Shown: positions 23,393-35,303, counted from the first letter of the stretch. The stretch is 64,000 bases of DNA from Citrus sinensis (GCF_022201045.2 NC_068564.1:7254001-7318000); one strand, 5' to 3'. The notes: generated from the sequence alone by a model not told the origin. Numbers and translations: made by a program.

Positions 23393-24207
23393 TGAATGAG
23401 AAAATGAAGGAAAATTTCTGAATTTATTCATTAACTGTATGGTACAAGAATGAATCCAAGCAATTGTATTTATACTTGGACGGTGACATATAAGAATCTG
23501 TTTACTAGATTTATCTAGAATCTTCATACACACACAGCTAATAGCTACTGAATCTGTTATAACCAACTTGCCAAATCACCATAACAGATTTGCTAACTTA
23601 CTAGCTAAACCACCAAGCTTATCATGCTCTTCAATCACGCTCTGTAATCTCTGTATCAGCATCGCCATATATTCCAACATCCCCTCTCAAGCTAAATCGT
23701 TCAGGAAGAACCTTTAGCTTGCATCTAAAATGAAATTGACCTTAACTGAGTGCTTTTGTTAAAATGACTGCTGTTTGATCATCACTAGGAGCAAAACAAG
23801 TATCAAGGTGCTTAGCTGAAACCTTTTCTCTGGTAAAATGACTATCCAGTTCAACATGTTTAGTCTTGGCATGATATACGGGATTGTTGGCCAGAGCAGT
23901 GGCCCCTTGAATATTATCACACCACATGAGAGGCATAACATCTGATTTGAGCCGCAATTCAAGAGTAAGGCCTGGATCCATAAAACTTCTGATGTAGTTA
24001 AGGTTAAAGCCCCATACTCAGATTCATAGCTGGATCTAGAAAGAACATGTTATTTCTTACATGACTAAGAGACCAAATTAGGACCTTATAACGCAACATA
24101 CCCAACAACAGATTTTCTGCCATCTCTATCACAAACCCAATCCACATCTGTGAAACAATTTAGCTGCATATTACCATTGTGATAGAACTCTTAGCCAAAG
24201 TGAATAG
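23393..24207 (-). mobile_element. 3' end of a Copia element (LTR, PPT, RNase H)
   Basis: The LTR spans about 23393-23679, ending in CCAACA on the plus strand (minus strand TGTTGGAATAT, a very common Copia LTR start). It is preceded on the minus strand by the purine tract AGCTTGAGAGGGGA. RNase H is seen at 23742-23981 (CDNIQGATALANNPVYHAKT, ELDSHFTREKV, ILTKALS), and further RNase H/RT remnants run to 24180 (DVDWVCDRDGRKSVVGY). A frame break lies near 23985. The element is cut at 24207 by a second Copia LTR. The left LTR edge is uncertain by a few bases. Confidence 0.75.
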
Positions 24208-25020
24208 TGTTAGGAAATTAGTGGGTGAAGCAGACACGCAACTAAAATAAAATTGGAAGAAAATAAATAACAAGCACAAAAGAGGACACCAGAAAATTGC
24301 GTGGTTCGGCTTTTGACCTACGTCCATGGGCGAAGACAGAAGGAAAATATTATACTAGTGAAAAGGAGTTACAAGTATTGTAGTATTTTAACTCATTACC
24401 CAAAACCCCAATACACCCAAACTCTCACTCACTAGACTCACAAGAGCTTTATAATTTTAGGCTCTTAAAATCTCTCAAGCTCTCTCTTCTTCTTATTCTC
24501 TCTTCTTCTTATTCTCTCACAAATTGAATGCACAAATAGAAATGGGAGCCCTCCCCTTTTATAGCCAAAATTTGCTATTAAAATAATATTTTTTTCCACC
24601 GCCATTGAATGTCAAAGTTTCTTCTCTTTCCTTCTTCAAGAAATGCTACTGCCAACTTCTTCTTCTTTTTCTTTGGACGGCACCAAAACCTTCAACATTT
24701 TCTTTAGGCTGCTGTTCAAGCCAACTTTGCTTATTCAAGGCTTCTAGATGCTGCAGCCAATTTTGACATTCTCCCACTTTGAGATTAGATTGAGAATCAA
24801 TCAATCTCCACACCATCCTTTCTGCTTCGCCATAATTATGTTGCCTACGTTTCTGCTAGGCCACAAGAGGATCTACTCCAGACAAACTTGTCAGTATTGA
24901 TTGGCTTGGTCAAAACATCTGCTAGGTTCTCCTTCGTATGGATTTTCTGTAAATCCACATTTCCGTCTTCCACTGCTTCTCGAACGAAGTGATATTGAAC
25001 TCCTATGTGCTTTGTCCTGA
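24208..25020 (-). mobile_element. 3' end of a second Copia element lying inside the first
   Basis: The LTR is 24208-24768, bounded by TGTTAGGAAA and TTTTGACA. The minus-strand purine tract (AAAGTGGGAGAA) follows at about 24769-24780. Minus-strand RNase H C-terminus is readable at about 24850-25020 (RTKHIGVQYHFVREAVEDG, then ENLADVLTKP). Beyond 25020 the element stops abruptly. It contains 'gtggttcggcttttgacctacgtcca', a variant of the 'accacgtaaaaatcc' neighbourhood found in many plant Copia LTRs. The other parts of both elements are missing, so nesting followed by deletion is inferred. Confidence 0.75.
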
Positions 25021-25370
25021 AATTTTATGAACTAACTCACTTGTATATTGGTTAAACAAGTAAAACTAATGTGCTTTATCTACCTTTTCCAAAACAAGTA
25101 TTTATTTTTTCAAAAATGTTAACAGTATAAGAAATTATAAGAGTTTTTTTATAATGTGTTATCTTACAAATTTATCAAATTGATATATCATCTGAAAAAC
25201 CTAAATGACAAATTGATAGTTTCCCATTAATTAATTATAAAATCTTTATAAGATATATATTAAGTGGACTAAAAACATCAAAGGCTTGTCATTGGTTCCA
25301 CGAATTGAATCAGACCAAGGTTAATATGAAAGATTTTGAACAATTCTAAAGCAATGGATCAATTTTGTAT
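25021..25370. other. Short AT-rich spacer, no gene
   Basis: Nothing recognised. It lies between the truncated Copia end and the Tourist-like element. Confidence 0.5.
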
Positions 25371-25373
25371 TAA

Positions 25374-26402
25374 GGGTGCATTTGGCACAGTGTATTGTAT
25401 TATATTGTATTGCATTATTTTAATACATGTATATTGTATTATATTGTATTGCATTAGCACTATATTATAATAATGTTGTACAACGTTTGATGCTACATTG
25501 TATTGTATTAATGTTTTTGTGATTAATTTAAATTATATATTTAGAAAATAATATTTATTAGTATGTAGAAAAATACTAAATATAGAAGTCTTAAATTTTA
25601 GAAATTTTTTCATAAAGATTGAAGCTTATAGCCTTACATTTTTGGCAGCATAATATTTATTTTTTAGTATTTTTTAATAGATAACTTGTGAAATAAATAT
25701 CGAAGTAAATAATTTAAGAACATAATTTCTAAATAATAATTAAATTGGTTAAAACCTACAAGATTAGTTTAAAAGTTATCTTAGGATGATAGAATAAAAG
25801 TGTTTATATATACCACAAGATAATCACAAAATAATAAAGTGATTCAATAGTTGTAACATATTCACCAATAAAATGAATTGTGCTAAATAATCCAAGTAAG
25901 AATCCCATAGTACATGTAATAATATTTTATATTATTATTTATATTGGTATTAATTTTAAATTAATATTATTTAAATTTATTCATAATGTAATATTATGTT
26001 ATATTTTTATTTTTCTATTATTTAAGTACTTTTATTAGTTATATTAACTTATTAAATATTAATCAATTTTATATATTAATTATTATATAATTAAATAATA
26101 TATTATTTTAGTTATATTCTTAATATAATAAAAATTAAAATATGAATAATAAAATTATGAATTTATTAGTTTATATTAACAATTATAATGTAAAAATAAA
26201 AGAAAATAAAAATTAATATTGTATAATATTACGTTGAATTAAAAAGTTATATTTATTTATTATTATTTAAAAAAAACACACTAATGCGGCAGTTGCCACA
26301 CTAGCACACCCCCTTTAATCCATTTTCTTTCCAATGGTATTGGTATTAAGATAATGTGAATAATGTTTTAATACCCTATAATCCCATGTTCCAAACACAC
26401 TT
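25374..26402. mobile_element. Tourist-like (PIF/Harbinger-type) non-autonomous element
   Basis: The left end GGGTGCATTTGGCACAG and the right end, read in reverse complement, AAGTGTGTTTGGAACA form imperfect terminal inverted repeats. Both are flanked by TAA (25371-25373 and 26403-26405), the 3-bp target preferred by PIF/Harbinger transposases. The inside is extremely AT-rich and non-coding, with repeated 'tattgtattatattgtattgcatta' words near the left end. About 1.03 kb is long for a MITE, so internal AT expansion or another insertion is possible. Confidence 0.65.
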
Positions 26403-26661
26403 TAATTGTATAATTGATGTTCTTCAAAACTCAGATTCAGTATCGCAAATTTGTTTAAAATTTGATCAATTAACATTCAATTTGTTCAAATTAAATCCTC
26501 AACAATATTAATAAACCTTCGTCCACTTTTGTTCTCTCTCTCTATAGATATACTAACGCAGATTAGGACTAGCTTTCCTTATCGCTATTTAGATTGGTTG
26601 CAGTTTCCTTATTATTAGTAGGAAATTTTTTTCCCTTTTCCTAAATGTTTCAGGATAATTG

Positions 26662-26705
26662 CTAATAATATATATAGATTTCTTTTGTAGCCTTTAGTAG
26701 CCGAT
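26662..26705 (+). promoter_or_regulatory. Candidate TATA region of the NHL-like gene
   Basis: A 'aatatatatagattt' stretch at about 26667-26681 lies some 125-140 bases before the ATG at 26806, a normal plant spacing for a TATA box and a short 5' leader. A CT-rich run ('gttctctctctctatag', 26531-26547) lies upstream. This is position-based inference only. Confidence 0.35.
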
Positions 26706-26805
26706 TCTAGTTAACAATAATATTTCAGTCTCCAAAGGCGAGTTTCTGAATTTGTTAATTCTCGGCATTACGTGGAATCAACGTGCAGAAGCACAATCTT
26801 CGACA

Positions 26806-27462
26806 ATGGACGAGGATTTTGCTACTAGTTGCTGTAAGCTTTTCTGTTCTTGCATACTAGCTTGCTGCTCTTTCTTCGGATTATGTTTGGCAATCTGGTT
26901 TAGTCTCCATATCTTTATTGGAAAAGAATACTCTGGTGGACCTCTAATGTTCAGAGTTGATTCATTGAGTGTACATCCATTCAAGTTGAACATCTCGAAT
27001 AATTCTAGTCGTATAACAGCCAATTGGAGCGTTATATTCTCTGTTGGAAATCCTGAGAGTTGCAGGCGCCTGTATGGGTGTTATGTTCAGTCCCTGGCTA
27101 TGGGAGATGTTAACGTTTCACTTTCGTACATGGAGCAAAATATATCCTCCATGGTTACTTTATATCCTAAGTATTTTGAGCACGAGCACACGACGTTGAT
27201 TAATGCGACTGTTGATGTTGCCTCGGCGAGCATCAATTCCTCTGTTGCGGATGCCATTGTTGAAGAATGGACGTCAATCGGAGCTGTGAACTTTACGATC
27301 GAAGTTGACGCAATTGCGGAGACTGCAGACACCAGATATCGTCTCAAAGCCTCGTGTGAGGAAATAAAGGTTGATTTTTCACCAAACACGACGGCAGGGA
27401 CGATGTTGGGTGGTTCAAGAAGATGCAATGCTCGTCTCAAAAAATTGGGTTCCATTGACTAG
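26806..27462 (+). CDS. NDR1/HIN1-like (NHL) LEA_2-domain membrane protein
   Basis: This single-exon gene encodes 218 residues, the usual size for NHL proteins. These are plasma-membrane proteins, some of which (NDR1 itself) support CNL-triggered immunity. The ATG at 26806 is the first in frame; the open frame reaches back to 26752 only through a TTG. Residues 1-12 are cytosolic with a Cys cluster (SCCKLFCSCILACC), and a membrane segment covers about 14-38 (FFGLCLAIWFSLHIFI). The rest is the extracellular LEA_2 beta-sandwich. There are many N-glycosylation sequons (for example NNSS, NWS, NVS, NIS, NAT, NSS, NFT, NTT). No frameshift or stop is seen and codon use looks normal. It is the only apparently intact gene wholly within the window. 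Family assignment is firm; any functional tie to the neighbouring CNLs is speculation. Confidence 0.85.
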   Translation: MDEDFATSCCKLFCSCILACCSFFGLCLAIWFSLHIFIGKEYSGGPLMFRVDSLSVHPFKLNISNNSSRITANWSVIFSVGNPESCRRLYGCYVQSLAMGDVNVSLSYMEQNISSMVTLYPKYFEHEHTTLINATVDVASASINSSVADAIVEEWTSIGAVNFTIEVDAIAETADTRYRLKASCEEIKVDFSPNTTAGTMLGGSRRCNARLKKLGSID

Positions 27463-27597
27463 ACAGGACTGTGAGATGTCATTTTATTTTTTTTCCTCTA
27501 GTCTGATTAATAATGAAAGAGAGAGTGTGACGTATTAATTCAACCTTGTGTTGTTAATAAATTTATTGCATCTTTTCATTAATTCAACCTATGTGAC

Positions 27598-27740
27598 AAT
27601 TGCCCCAGGCATTTAGCCGAGTGATTTTTATTTTTCAAGCTAATTGCTGCTCTTCTGAGTTCGAATCGTGAGCTGAAAATTAAAATTGATTTAAACTTTA
27701 TCCATCCTTTATTAGATAAAAGAAATAAATAGATAAATAA
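27598..27740 (+). mobile_element. Probable tRNA-derived SINE
   Basis: A box-A-like TTAGCCGAGTGA at about 27612 and a box-B-like GAGTTCGAATC at about 27657 are spaced about 45 bases apart, as in tRNA-derived SINEs. The 3' end is A-rich (AGAAATAAATAGATAAATAA). Flanking 12-mers AACCTATGTGAC (27586-27597) and AACCTGCGTGAC (27741-27752) look like a target duplication with two differences. It lies in the 3' flank of the NHL-like gene. Confidence 0.55.
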
Positions 27741-27752
27741 AACCTGCGTGAC

Positions 27753-29189
27753 TGTAGAAATGAATAAGATGAAAAGTAAATAGCTGCATAAACTGCCTCA
27801 GCTGCTTTGAATATTATGCCAAGATTACGCAAATGTGATAGTTAATTTTGACTCGGATGAAGTACACAAGGGACTTTAACATAGACTCAATAACCTGGGG
27901 AATTTTTAGCAATAAAAAAAAAAAAAAATGGTGGGGGGAATTAAGATTCGTTTACCGCTCTTTCTGCCTGAACCTTAACCAAGAAATTAGTAACAAAAAT
28001 AGCTTTTAGAAACCCTTTAATCTCTGAAATAACTGTGATGTAACCTAACAGAATGATTAGAATTTTCTAACTACATATATTAATCGACGAATCAAATTAT
28101 CTGTACGTCATAAATATGTTAATATACACACACATATAGTGGGTTGAGCTGAAACGGTGCCGTTTCAAAATTCAAATTGCCTTCCAAGTTCCAAGATTCT
28201 AGTATTTAAAAGTTTAAGTATCTTATATTTTGATATAATACATTAATACAATATTAATATATTAATAAATTAATAAAAATGGATAATTTAATGTACCAGC
28301 ATCTCTCTAATTAGTTCAATCTTGGGTAAAAGCATACTAGACACCGACATTACATCAGAACACGGCAGTAGCTAATTGTTCTTAAAATAATCTACAAATT
28401 GTAAAGAACTTCAAAATGCAGTCAATCAATGCAGATTGTAGACAGTAAATAATGCAGTCCATGGGATAAAGTTCTTAATTAAACTCGATAGAAGAAAATG
28501 AAGAACATGTACTCATTGAATGGTAATATGATGATGTGGTAGTATAATAAATTTTCCTCCTAAAATACATAGAAATTCTAGGTTCTATTATAATAAATAT
28601 TCTTTCAATTAGTCATTTTATACAGAGAAAGAAGCATTGCAAAAAAAATAAACTTTCTTCTTCAAGGCCAAAATGCAATATCTAATTAGTGTGCCAACTT
28701 CTACTGATTAATATGCAACCATTCAAAAATGAATAGATAAAATCAAGAAGCCTATTTGCTTTTTCTTTTTCTTTTTTTTTTTCCTTGGGAAAATATAAGT
28801 CATCAATCACAAAGCACAAGATGCAAACAACATCATTCCATTACAAAACACATCAATATCCTTCAAAAAAATCAGCAGATTGTGTAGAGCTAAAAAATGC
28901 AGTCAATGCAAATTATATTACTGACTACTGAGGGAGGAGAAAGAAACTGAGCATAAACACGAATTGTGCGCTATGAGAATTTGAGAAATTCTGGAACATC
29001 ATTGTTATTAAAAACATACGATTAAGGTTATTAGTAATGATCACACCGGCACACATATATACATCACTCAACGTACTTATCATCAATAATTTTAAACACA
29101 ACAATTAAACCGTTGAACCTCTGTTCTGAACAACGCTGCAGTAATAATTTCACTGTCTCTGCAGCTTGGCTGAGCCTCTCCGAAGAAAG
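27753..29189. repeat. 3' flank of CNL-C, inverted relative of 51660-52400
   Basis: No gene is visible. The block from about 28140 ('tgaaacggtgccgtttcaaa') to 29189 matches the reverse complement of 51660-52400 and in part the CNL-A and CNL-D 3' flanks. The last ~100 bases before 29189 are the spliced 3' untranslated exon of CNL-C on the minus strand. Confidence 0.6.
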
Positions 29190-29600
29190 CTGAAATATTT
29201 GGGGAAAAAGAAGAGAAAATAGAGGAAAAATTGTTAGATATTTCGGCGCGAGTTAAAATATTAACAAAGATTGAAATTTCAGAAGCTCTCCTTTTATGTG
29301 AATAAGGTTCCATATGAAGATAACTGGGTAATTAAGAAAATATCTCATTATAATTTCCTTTTTCAAAAATCCTGAACCGTTTGGATTTTGAAACATGTAT
29401 AACCCCAAGAACGGTTTTGTTTCCAAATAATATGTTTGAGTTTGTATTAACAAACTAATCATATATTAGAAATTATTTAGTACAAATTTGAACTAACTAA
29501 CTAAACATTCAATGAGTTTTTGTTTGGTAAACATAACAGAACAGTAAACTATAAACGTTATAGCTGAATGAGAAATTAAAAATTACAAAGCAATCCATAC

Positions 29601-30791
29601 CTAATTATCACTTGATTTAATCAACTCGTCATCAAGCATAATCCGAGGGATACGTGCAATCTTGGACCAATCTTCACCTGTTAGTGGTTTGCATCTTTCA
29701 CAGAGCGCAGGGCATTCTTTAATGGACAATGTTTTCAAAGTAGTGAGGTGATGCATATCCTCCGGCAACGATGACAATTTTCGACAAGCAGAAATGAGAA
29801 GAGTTTCAAGAGCTTCGAGATCTTTCAGAGACCCTTGTAGTGCCATGAAGTTGGGACAATCCTCAATACCCAAGAACTGCAAAGTTTTAGTAGAACCTTG
29901 AAGAAGCCATTGAGGCAAATCCAATAACTGTTTTAGTCCCGAAACGAAAAGCTTCTGGAGGTGAGTCCTTGTATTATCACGATCATGATGACTTCCTTCC
30001 CCTTCCATTTCTATGTTCAGATTAAGATTAAGGTTTTCACAGTCAATCAAAATCAGAGTCTCTAATGAGCTGAGGCACTTCACTGCTGATGGCAATGAGA
30101 TTAGACTAGGACAATCAACTAAAATTAATGATCGAAGGCCACTTAGTTGACCTATATGCTCGAACAAATATTCTAAATTCCAGCAATGAGAAATTATCAA
30201 ACTGCGAAGAGAACTCAAGCACGCTATTCCACTCTCTTGCAAAGACTTCTGTTTTGTGGTTACCACAAACATTCTAAGACTAACAAGGTACCTTATATCC
30301 TTAGGCAACTCTTCTAACTTCAAACATCCGCGAAGTATAAGTGTTTGTAAACTCTGTAGCTCACAAATGGAGTTTGGAAGTTTCTTGATTTGACAATATC
30401 TTGATAGATCAAGATATCTCATGTGCTTCAAATTACCTATCTCTCTTGGCAAAACCTCAATAGTCGAGTCATCTAAATCTAACACTCTCAGGAACTGCGA
30501 CTTTGAGATGCATGACGTGAAAAATGATTCGCTTGTATTCTCATCATTAATTGAAAACAAAATGGTTCTTACACGACGTAAATCAGATAAAAGGCTTGAA
30601 AAATCATTTCTTGATGCACTAGCACTAACAAATGACAAATGACGGACTCTTTTGGGAATAGATTGACAATCAGAGTTCAGCATTAGGAATTCACCTTTGG
30701 CCACTAGCAGTGCAAGATCATGGATGAGGTTGTGCATTTTAAAAGTGAATAACTCAAATCCTTCAAGCATCTGATCATTAGTAAAATCTTT
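29601..30791 (-). pseudogene. CNL-C, 3' half: MHD region and LRR, cut off by a Copia insertion
   Basis: This is the downstream half of the gene that starts at 37203. Immediately left of the TCTTT target duplication the minus strand reads DFTNDQMLEGFELFTFKMHN, then LIHDLALLVAK (the MHD motif appears as MHN). About 12 LRRs follow, up to the stop codon at 29601-29603 (ends KSSDN). This half has no stop or frameshift, about 395 codons. Stop and splice donor overlap as in CNL-A and CNL-D (TTAG then GTATGG), with the 3' UTR intron at 29190-29600. Joined across the element, the frame with the 35765 side is exact, so the insertion caused no deletion. The gene also has two nonsense codons in the 5' half, so it was or is dead for more than one reason. 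Confidence 0.9.
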
Positions 30792-31251
30792 TGTGAAGCC
30801 AGAAAGTAGTTATATTCTGTTAACATGAATGAGGTGGCATGCTGAGCTGGCATGAGTTCTTTTGGCTGTTAAAACTGTTAGTTAAGAATAACAATTGACG
30901 TTTCTCTTTCGTAGCTGAGGTGTTATAAAAGGGCAACAAAAGGATATTCTTCAAAACGAACGTTTGAGAGATTCTTTGAGTAAGATATAGAGCTTATATG
31001 ATGAGTTAATATCTCTGTAATCTCATAACCTGTTGTCATCCATTTTCATTCTAATAAAAGCTTAGAGCAGTACTATTTTATCTGTGGATGTAGGCTTTTT
31101 GTGGCTGAACCACGTTACATCTTCTTGCCATTATCTTTCTTATTCTTGGTGATTGTGGTTTCATAGATTGATCTTAAGGTTAGATTCTTTTATTGATTGC
31201 ATGCTTTGATCTCTTGAAAAGAAGCTTGAAGCATTCGGCAAGGTCCTAACA
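30792..31251 (+). repeat. 5' LTR of the CNL-C Copia element
   Basis: 460 bases, TGTGAAGCC...GTCCTAACA. A TATA-like 'gttataaaagggc' occurs at about 30921-30933 with a likely transcription start about 30 bases on. An AATAAA-like 'ctaataaaagctt' at about 31051 is the probable polyadenylation signal. Confidence 0.9.
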
Positions 31252-31254
31252 AAT

Positions 31255-31267
31255 TGGTATCAGAGCC
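31255..31267 (+). other. Primer-binding site
   Basis: TGGTATCAGAGCC follows the 5' LTR after three bases and is the standard complement of the 3' end of plant initiator tRNA-Met used to prime Copia reverse transcription. Confidence 0.9.
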
Positions 31268-31297
31268 AGAAGGACACTCTGTTCTTGATCTGGCATA

Positions 31298-34200
31298 ATG
31301 GGTAGCACAAGATTCGATCTTGAAAAATTTAATGGTGAGAATGACTTCTACCTGTGGAGTCTTAAGATGAGAGCCATTCTGATTCAGCAGGGCTTGGATA
31401 GTGCCCTCGATGATGATGAAGAATCAAAGTCCAAAAGGGAAAATGAAGGAGGATCTTCAAGTTTTGGTGGAGACTCAAGAACAATAACAACAAAGCTCAC
31501 AGCACTATCATTCTACACTTGTCTGATGAAGTGCTGAGAGAAGTAGCCAAAGAGAGGACAGCCTCTGGTTTATGGGCTAAACTGGAAGAACTCTTCTTGA
31601 AGAAATCTTTGGCTAAAAGATTATACATGAAGAGGAAGCTCTACACGTTTTCAATGAAGGAAGGGACAACCATGAAAGACCACCTTGATGAGTTCAATAA
31701 ATTGATACTCGATCTTGAAAACGTTAATGTCATGCTTGAAGATGAAGATAGAGCTCTTATTTTGTTGAGCTCTTTGCCTGACTCCTATGAACATTTCGTG
31801 GATACCTTGCTCTATGGAAGACATACTCTCACATTGAAGGATGTCAAGAATGCTCTTGAATCCAAAGACTTAAAGAAAAGATCAGATTTCAAGGATCAAG
31901 CTACAGGAGATGGATTAGTTGTCAAAGCAAAATCAGAAAAGAAAGTATACAAAGATAAGAAGAACAAAAATCAGAAAGAAAAAGATGACAGGAAAAAGAA
32001 GAAAAGAAAATGCTACTTCTGTCAAAGGGAAGGACATTACATCAAGAACTGTTTCGAGAAAAAGAAACTTGAAAAGCTGCAAAATGAGACAAATGGAAAA
32101 GCAGCAGTTGCATCTGAAGATGAAGAGGATGCTGAAGGTGCAGATGTCCTCATTGCTGTAGAAAGACAACCCACAGTAGAATGGATTCTTGATTCTGGAT
32201 GTTCCTTTCACATGTGCCCAAATAAAGAATTCTTCAAGACCTTCGAGAGCATAGATGGTGGAAAAGTTTTGCTGGGAAACAACCTTGCTTGCAAAGTCAC
32301 TAGAATGGGAACTATCAACATTCAAATGTTTGATGAAGAAACCAGGGAGCTTAAACAAGTAAGGTATGTCCCTGAACTAAAAAGAAACCTGATTTCTCTT
32401 GGGATGATGGATGAAATGGGGTGTAGCATTAAGGCTGAAAATGGGAAAATTGAGGTCCTAAATAAAGGTGAAGTCATAATGAAGGGTGTTAGAAGAAATG
32501 GTTTGTATGTGTTAGTTGGGTCAGTGCCTCAGCTTGGAGTAAATGCTAACATAAGTAGTGATAAAACCAAGCTCTGGCACATGAGACTTGGACATATGAG
32601 TCAGAAAGGTATGAAAGAGCTGGAGAAACAAGGTTTGTTTGGTCATGATTAGATTTCTCAGCTGGAATTCTGTGAAAAGTGTGTGTTTGGTAAAGCCACT
32701 AGACTTAAGTTTAACACAGGCAAGCATGAAACAAAACAGACCCTGGACTACATCCATTCTGACATTTGGGGACCCTTCCAAGTTTCATCTCATGGTGGAG
32801 CTAGATACTTCCTCACCTTCATAGATGACTTCTCAAGGAAGCTTTGGGTTTACATCTTGAAGCATAAGAGTGAAGCCCTAGATAAGTTCAAGGAATGGAT
32901 AACACTAATGGAGAATCAAATAGGGAGGAAAGTAAAAAGACTCAGAACTGATAACGGGCTAGAATACTGCAGTAATGAATTTGATGAGTTCTGTAAAAGG
33001 CTGGGCATTGCAAGGCACAAGACAGTAAGGTATACTCCTCAATAAAATGGACTTGCTGAAAGGATAAATAGGACCTTGATTGAAAAGGTCGGATGCATGC
33101 TGTTAAGCTCAAATCTCTCCAAACATTTTTGGGCTGAAGCTGCTGTTACGGCTGCATATCTCATTAACAGAAGTCCATCATCAGCTCTGGAGTTCAAAAC
33201 ACCTCAGGAAGTCTAGTCTGGGAAGCCACCTGATCTCAGCAATCTAAAAGTCTTTGGTTGCCCTGCTTATGCACACATTAAACAGGGCAAACTGGAACCA
33301 AGGGCTGTGAAAGGTTATTTTATAGGGTACCCTGAGGGCATTAAAGGGTACAAAATATGGAGCATAAATGGGAAACCCACCAGGACCTTTATTAGCAGGG
33401 ATGTTGTCTTTGATGAGGAAGCCCTGACACAGTCAAGGGTTGAAACTGAAATCACCAATACAAGCTCTGAAAAGAATGGAGTTATTGAGCTGGAGGTGGA
33501 GTCACTAAAAGAAGCAAAACAACATCCAAAGCAAACACATTCTGAACTGGAAGGATATCAGCTGGCAAAGGATAGAATAAGAAGAACCATTAAAATGCCT
33601 GAAAAATATGGAGTTGCGGATCTTATATCCTATGCTTTGGCAGTAGCTGAAACTGAAACAAGTGATGAACCAGCAACCTACAAGCAAGTTATGAGAACCA
33701 AGGATAAAAGAAAGTGGGTAGCTGTCATGGAAGAAGAAATGGCCTCACTTAGAAAGAATAAGACCTGGACTTTAGTAAAGAAACCAGTTGACCAGAAGCT
33801 AGTAGGCTGTAAATGGATATATAAGATAAAGGAAGGAGTCTCAGAAGCTGAACCAGCCAGGTACAAGGCAAGACTTGTAGCAAAGGGGTTCACCCAAAGA
33901 GAGGGAGTTGATTTTAATGAAGTATTCTCCCCTGTGGTCAAACATAACTCAATAAGAATCTTATTGTCAATAACAGCATACAATGACTTGGAGTTGGATC
34001 AAATGGACGTAAAGACTGCCTTTTTACATGGAGATCTCAGTGAGAAGATACTAATGGAAGAGCCAGAGGGTTTTGTTGAGGATGGATCAGAGGACATGGC
34101 CTGTTTACTAAATAAGAGTCTATATGGATTGAAGCAATCACCTAGGCAATGGTATTTGAAATTTGATGAGTTTATGATCACACATGGCTACAATAGAAGT

Positions 34201-35236
34201 AAATTTGATAGTTGTGTGTATTTTAAAACTCTACCATCTGGAAGCTTTATCTACCTTCTACTCTATGTGGATGACATGCTCCTGGCATGTAAACAAAGAG
34301 AAGAGCTGGAGTATCTTAAAGATGAATTGAGCTCTGAGTTTGAAATGAAGGACCTAGGTCCAGCCACCAAAATATTGGGAATGCACATAATCAGAGATAG
34401 GATTTCTAAAACTCTTTTCTTATTTCAGACAGGATATGTGGAGAAGATTCTCAGTAGATTTGGAATGAAAGAATCCAAACCAGTCTTAACTCCTTGGGTG
34501 CTCAGTTCAGACTCTCAAAATAGGAAGAGCCAGAAGAGAATGCAGAGGTAGAACACATGAAGAATATACCATACTCAAGTGTGGTTGGTTGTATTATGTA
34601 TGCCATGGTCTGCACCAGACCTGATTTGGCCTATGGAATTGGAGTGCTGAGCAGATTTATGTCAAATCCTGGAAAACATCATTGGAATGCAGCTAAGTAG
34701 ATGTTGAGGTATCTAAAGGGTACTGATGGTCATGATATAGTATATGGAAGGGTTGACAAGAGCTCAGATCAAGTTCAAGGATATGTTGATTCAGACTTTG
34801 CAGGTGATCTGGATAAAAGGAGGTCAATCACTGGATATGTTTACACTTTGTGTGGTGGAGCAGTCAACTGGAAGGCTTCTTTACAGTCAGTAGTTGCTTT
34901 GTCAACTACTGAGGCAGAATACATAGCACTCTCAGAAGCAGTGAAAGAAGCAATATGGTTAAAAGGGTTAGTTACAGAGTTAGGACTGGAGCAAGGATCA
35001 GTCAATATCAGCTGTGACAGCTCTAGTGCCATTCAGTTAAGCAAGAACCCAAAATACCACGAGAGGACAAAACATGTGGATATAAATTACATTTTATCAG
35101 AGATGAGATTGCACAAGAAGTAGTAAATGTAATCAAAATTGCTTCAGAGTGTAACCCTGCAGACATGCTTACGAAGCCTCTGCCATCAGTCAAGTTCAAA
35201 GAACATTTGAATTTGATTGGCATGGTTAGTCAGTAG
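31298..35236 (+). pseudogene. Copia gag-pol of the CNL-C element, multiply disrupted
   Basis: The ATG at 31298 opens a UBN2-type gag (FDLEKFNGENDFYLWSLKM). The CCHC knuckle is CYFCQREGHYIKNC (about 32010-32051), the protease DSGCSFHM (about 32191), the GAG-pre-integrase motif LWHMRLGHMSQKG (about 32572), and the integrase core HSDIWGPF and FIDDFSRKLW (about 32757-32850). RT contains MDVKTAFLHGDL and YVDDMLLA (about 34264), and RNase H has DSDFAGDLDKRRSITGY and STTEAEYIALSEA. Lesions are a frameshift near 31494, TAG at 32650, TAA at 33043 (in the PQ.NG motif), TAG at 33214, a frameshift near 34500-34524, TAG at 34698 and a frameshift near 35090. The catalytic YVDD is intact, but no polyprotein could be made from this copy. 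Confidence 0.9.
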
Positions 35237-35292
35237 ATCAAGTTGTAGTAGATTGATTCAGTGACTGAAGGAAGCTTTAACAGAATAAAACT

Positions 35293-35302
35293 AGGTGGAG
35301 AT
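35293..35302 (+). other. Polypurine tract
   Basis: AGGTGGAGAT immediately before the 3' LTR start (TGTGAAGCC) primes plus-strand synthesis in this element class. Confidence 0.8.
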
Positions 35303-35303
35303 T

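Noticed and set aside
26752..26805. N-terminal extension of the NHL-like protein from 26752
   Set aside because: It would need a TTG start. The first ATG is at 26806 and gives a normal family N-terminus just before the membrane segment.
27610..27670. A tRNA gene
   Set aside because: Box A- and B-like motifs are present but there is no cloverleaf. The A-rich tail and flanking repeats fit a SINE better.
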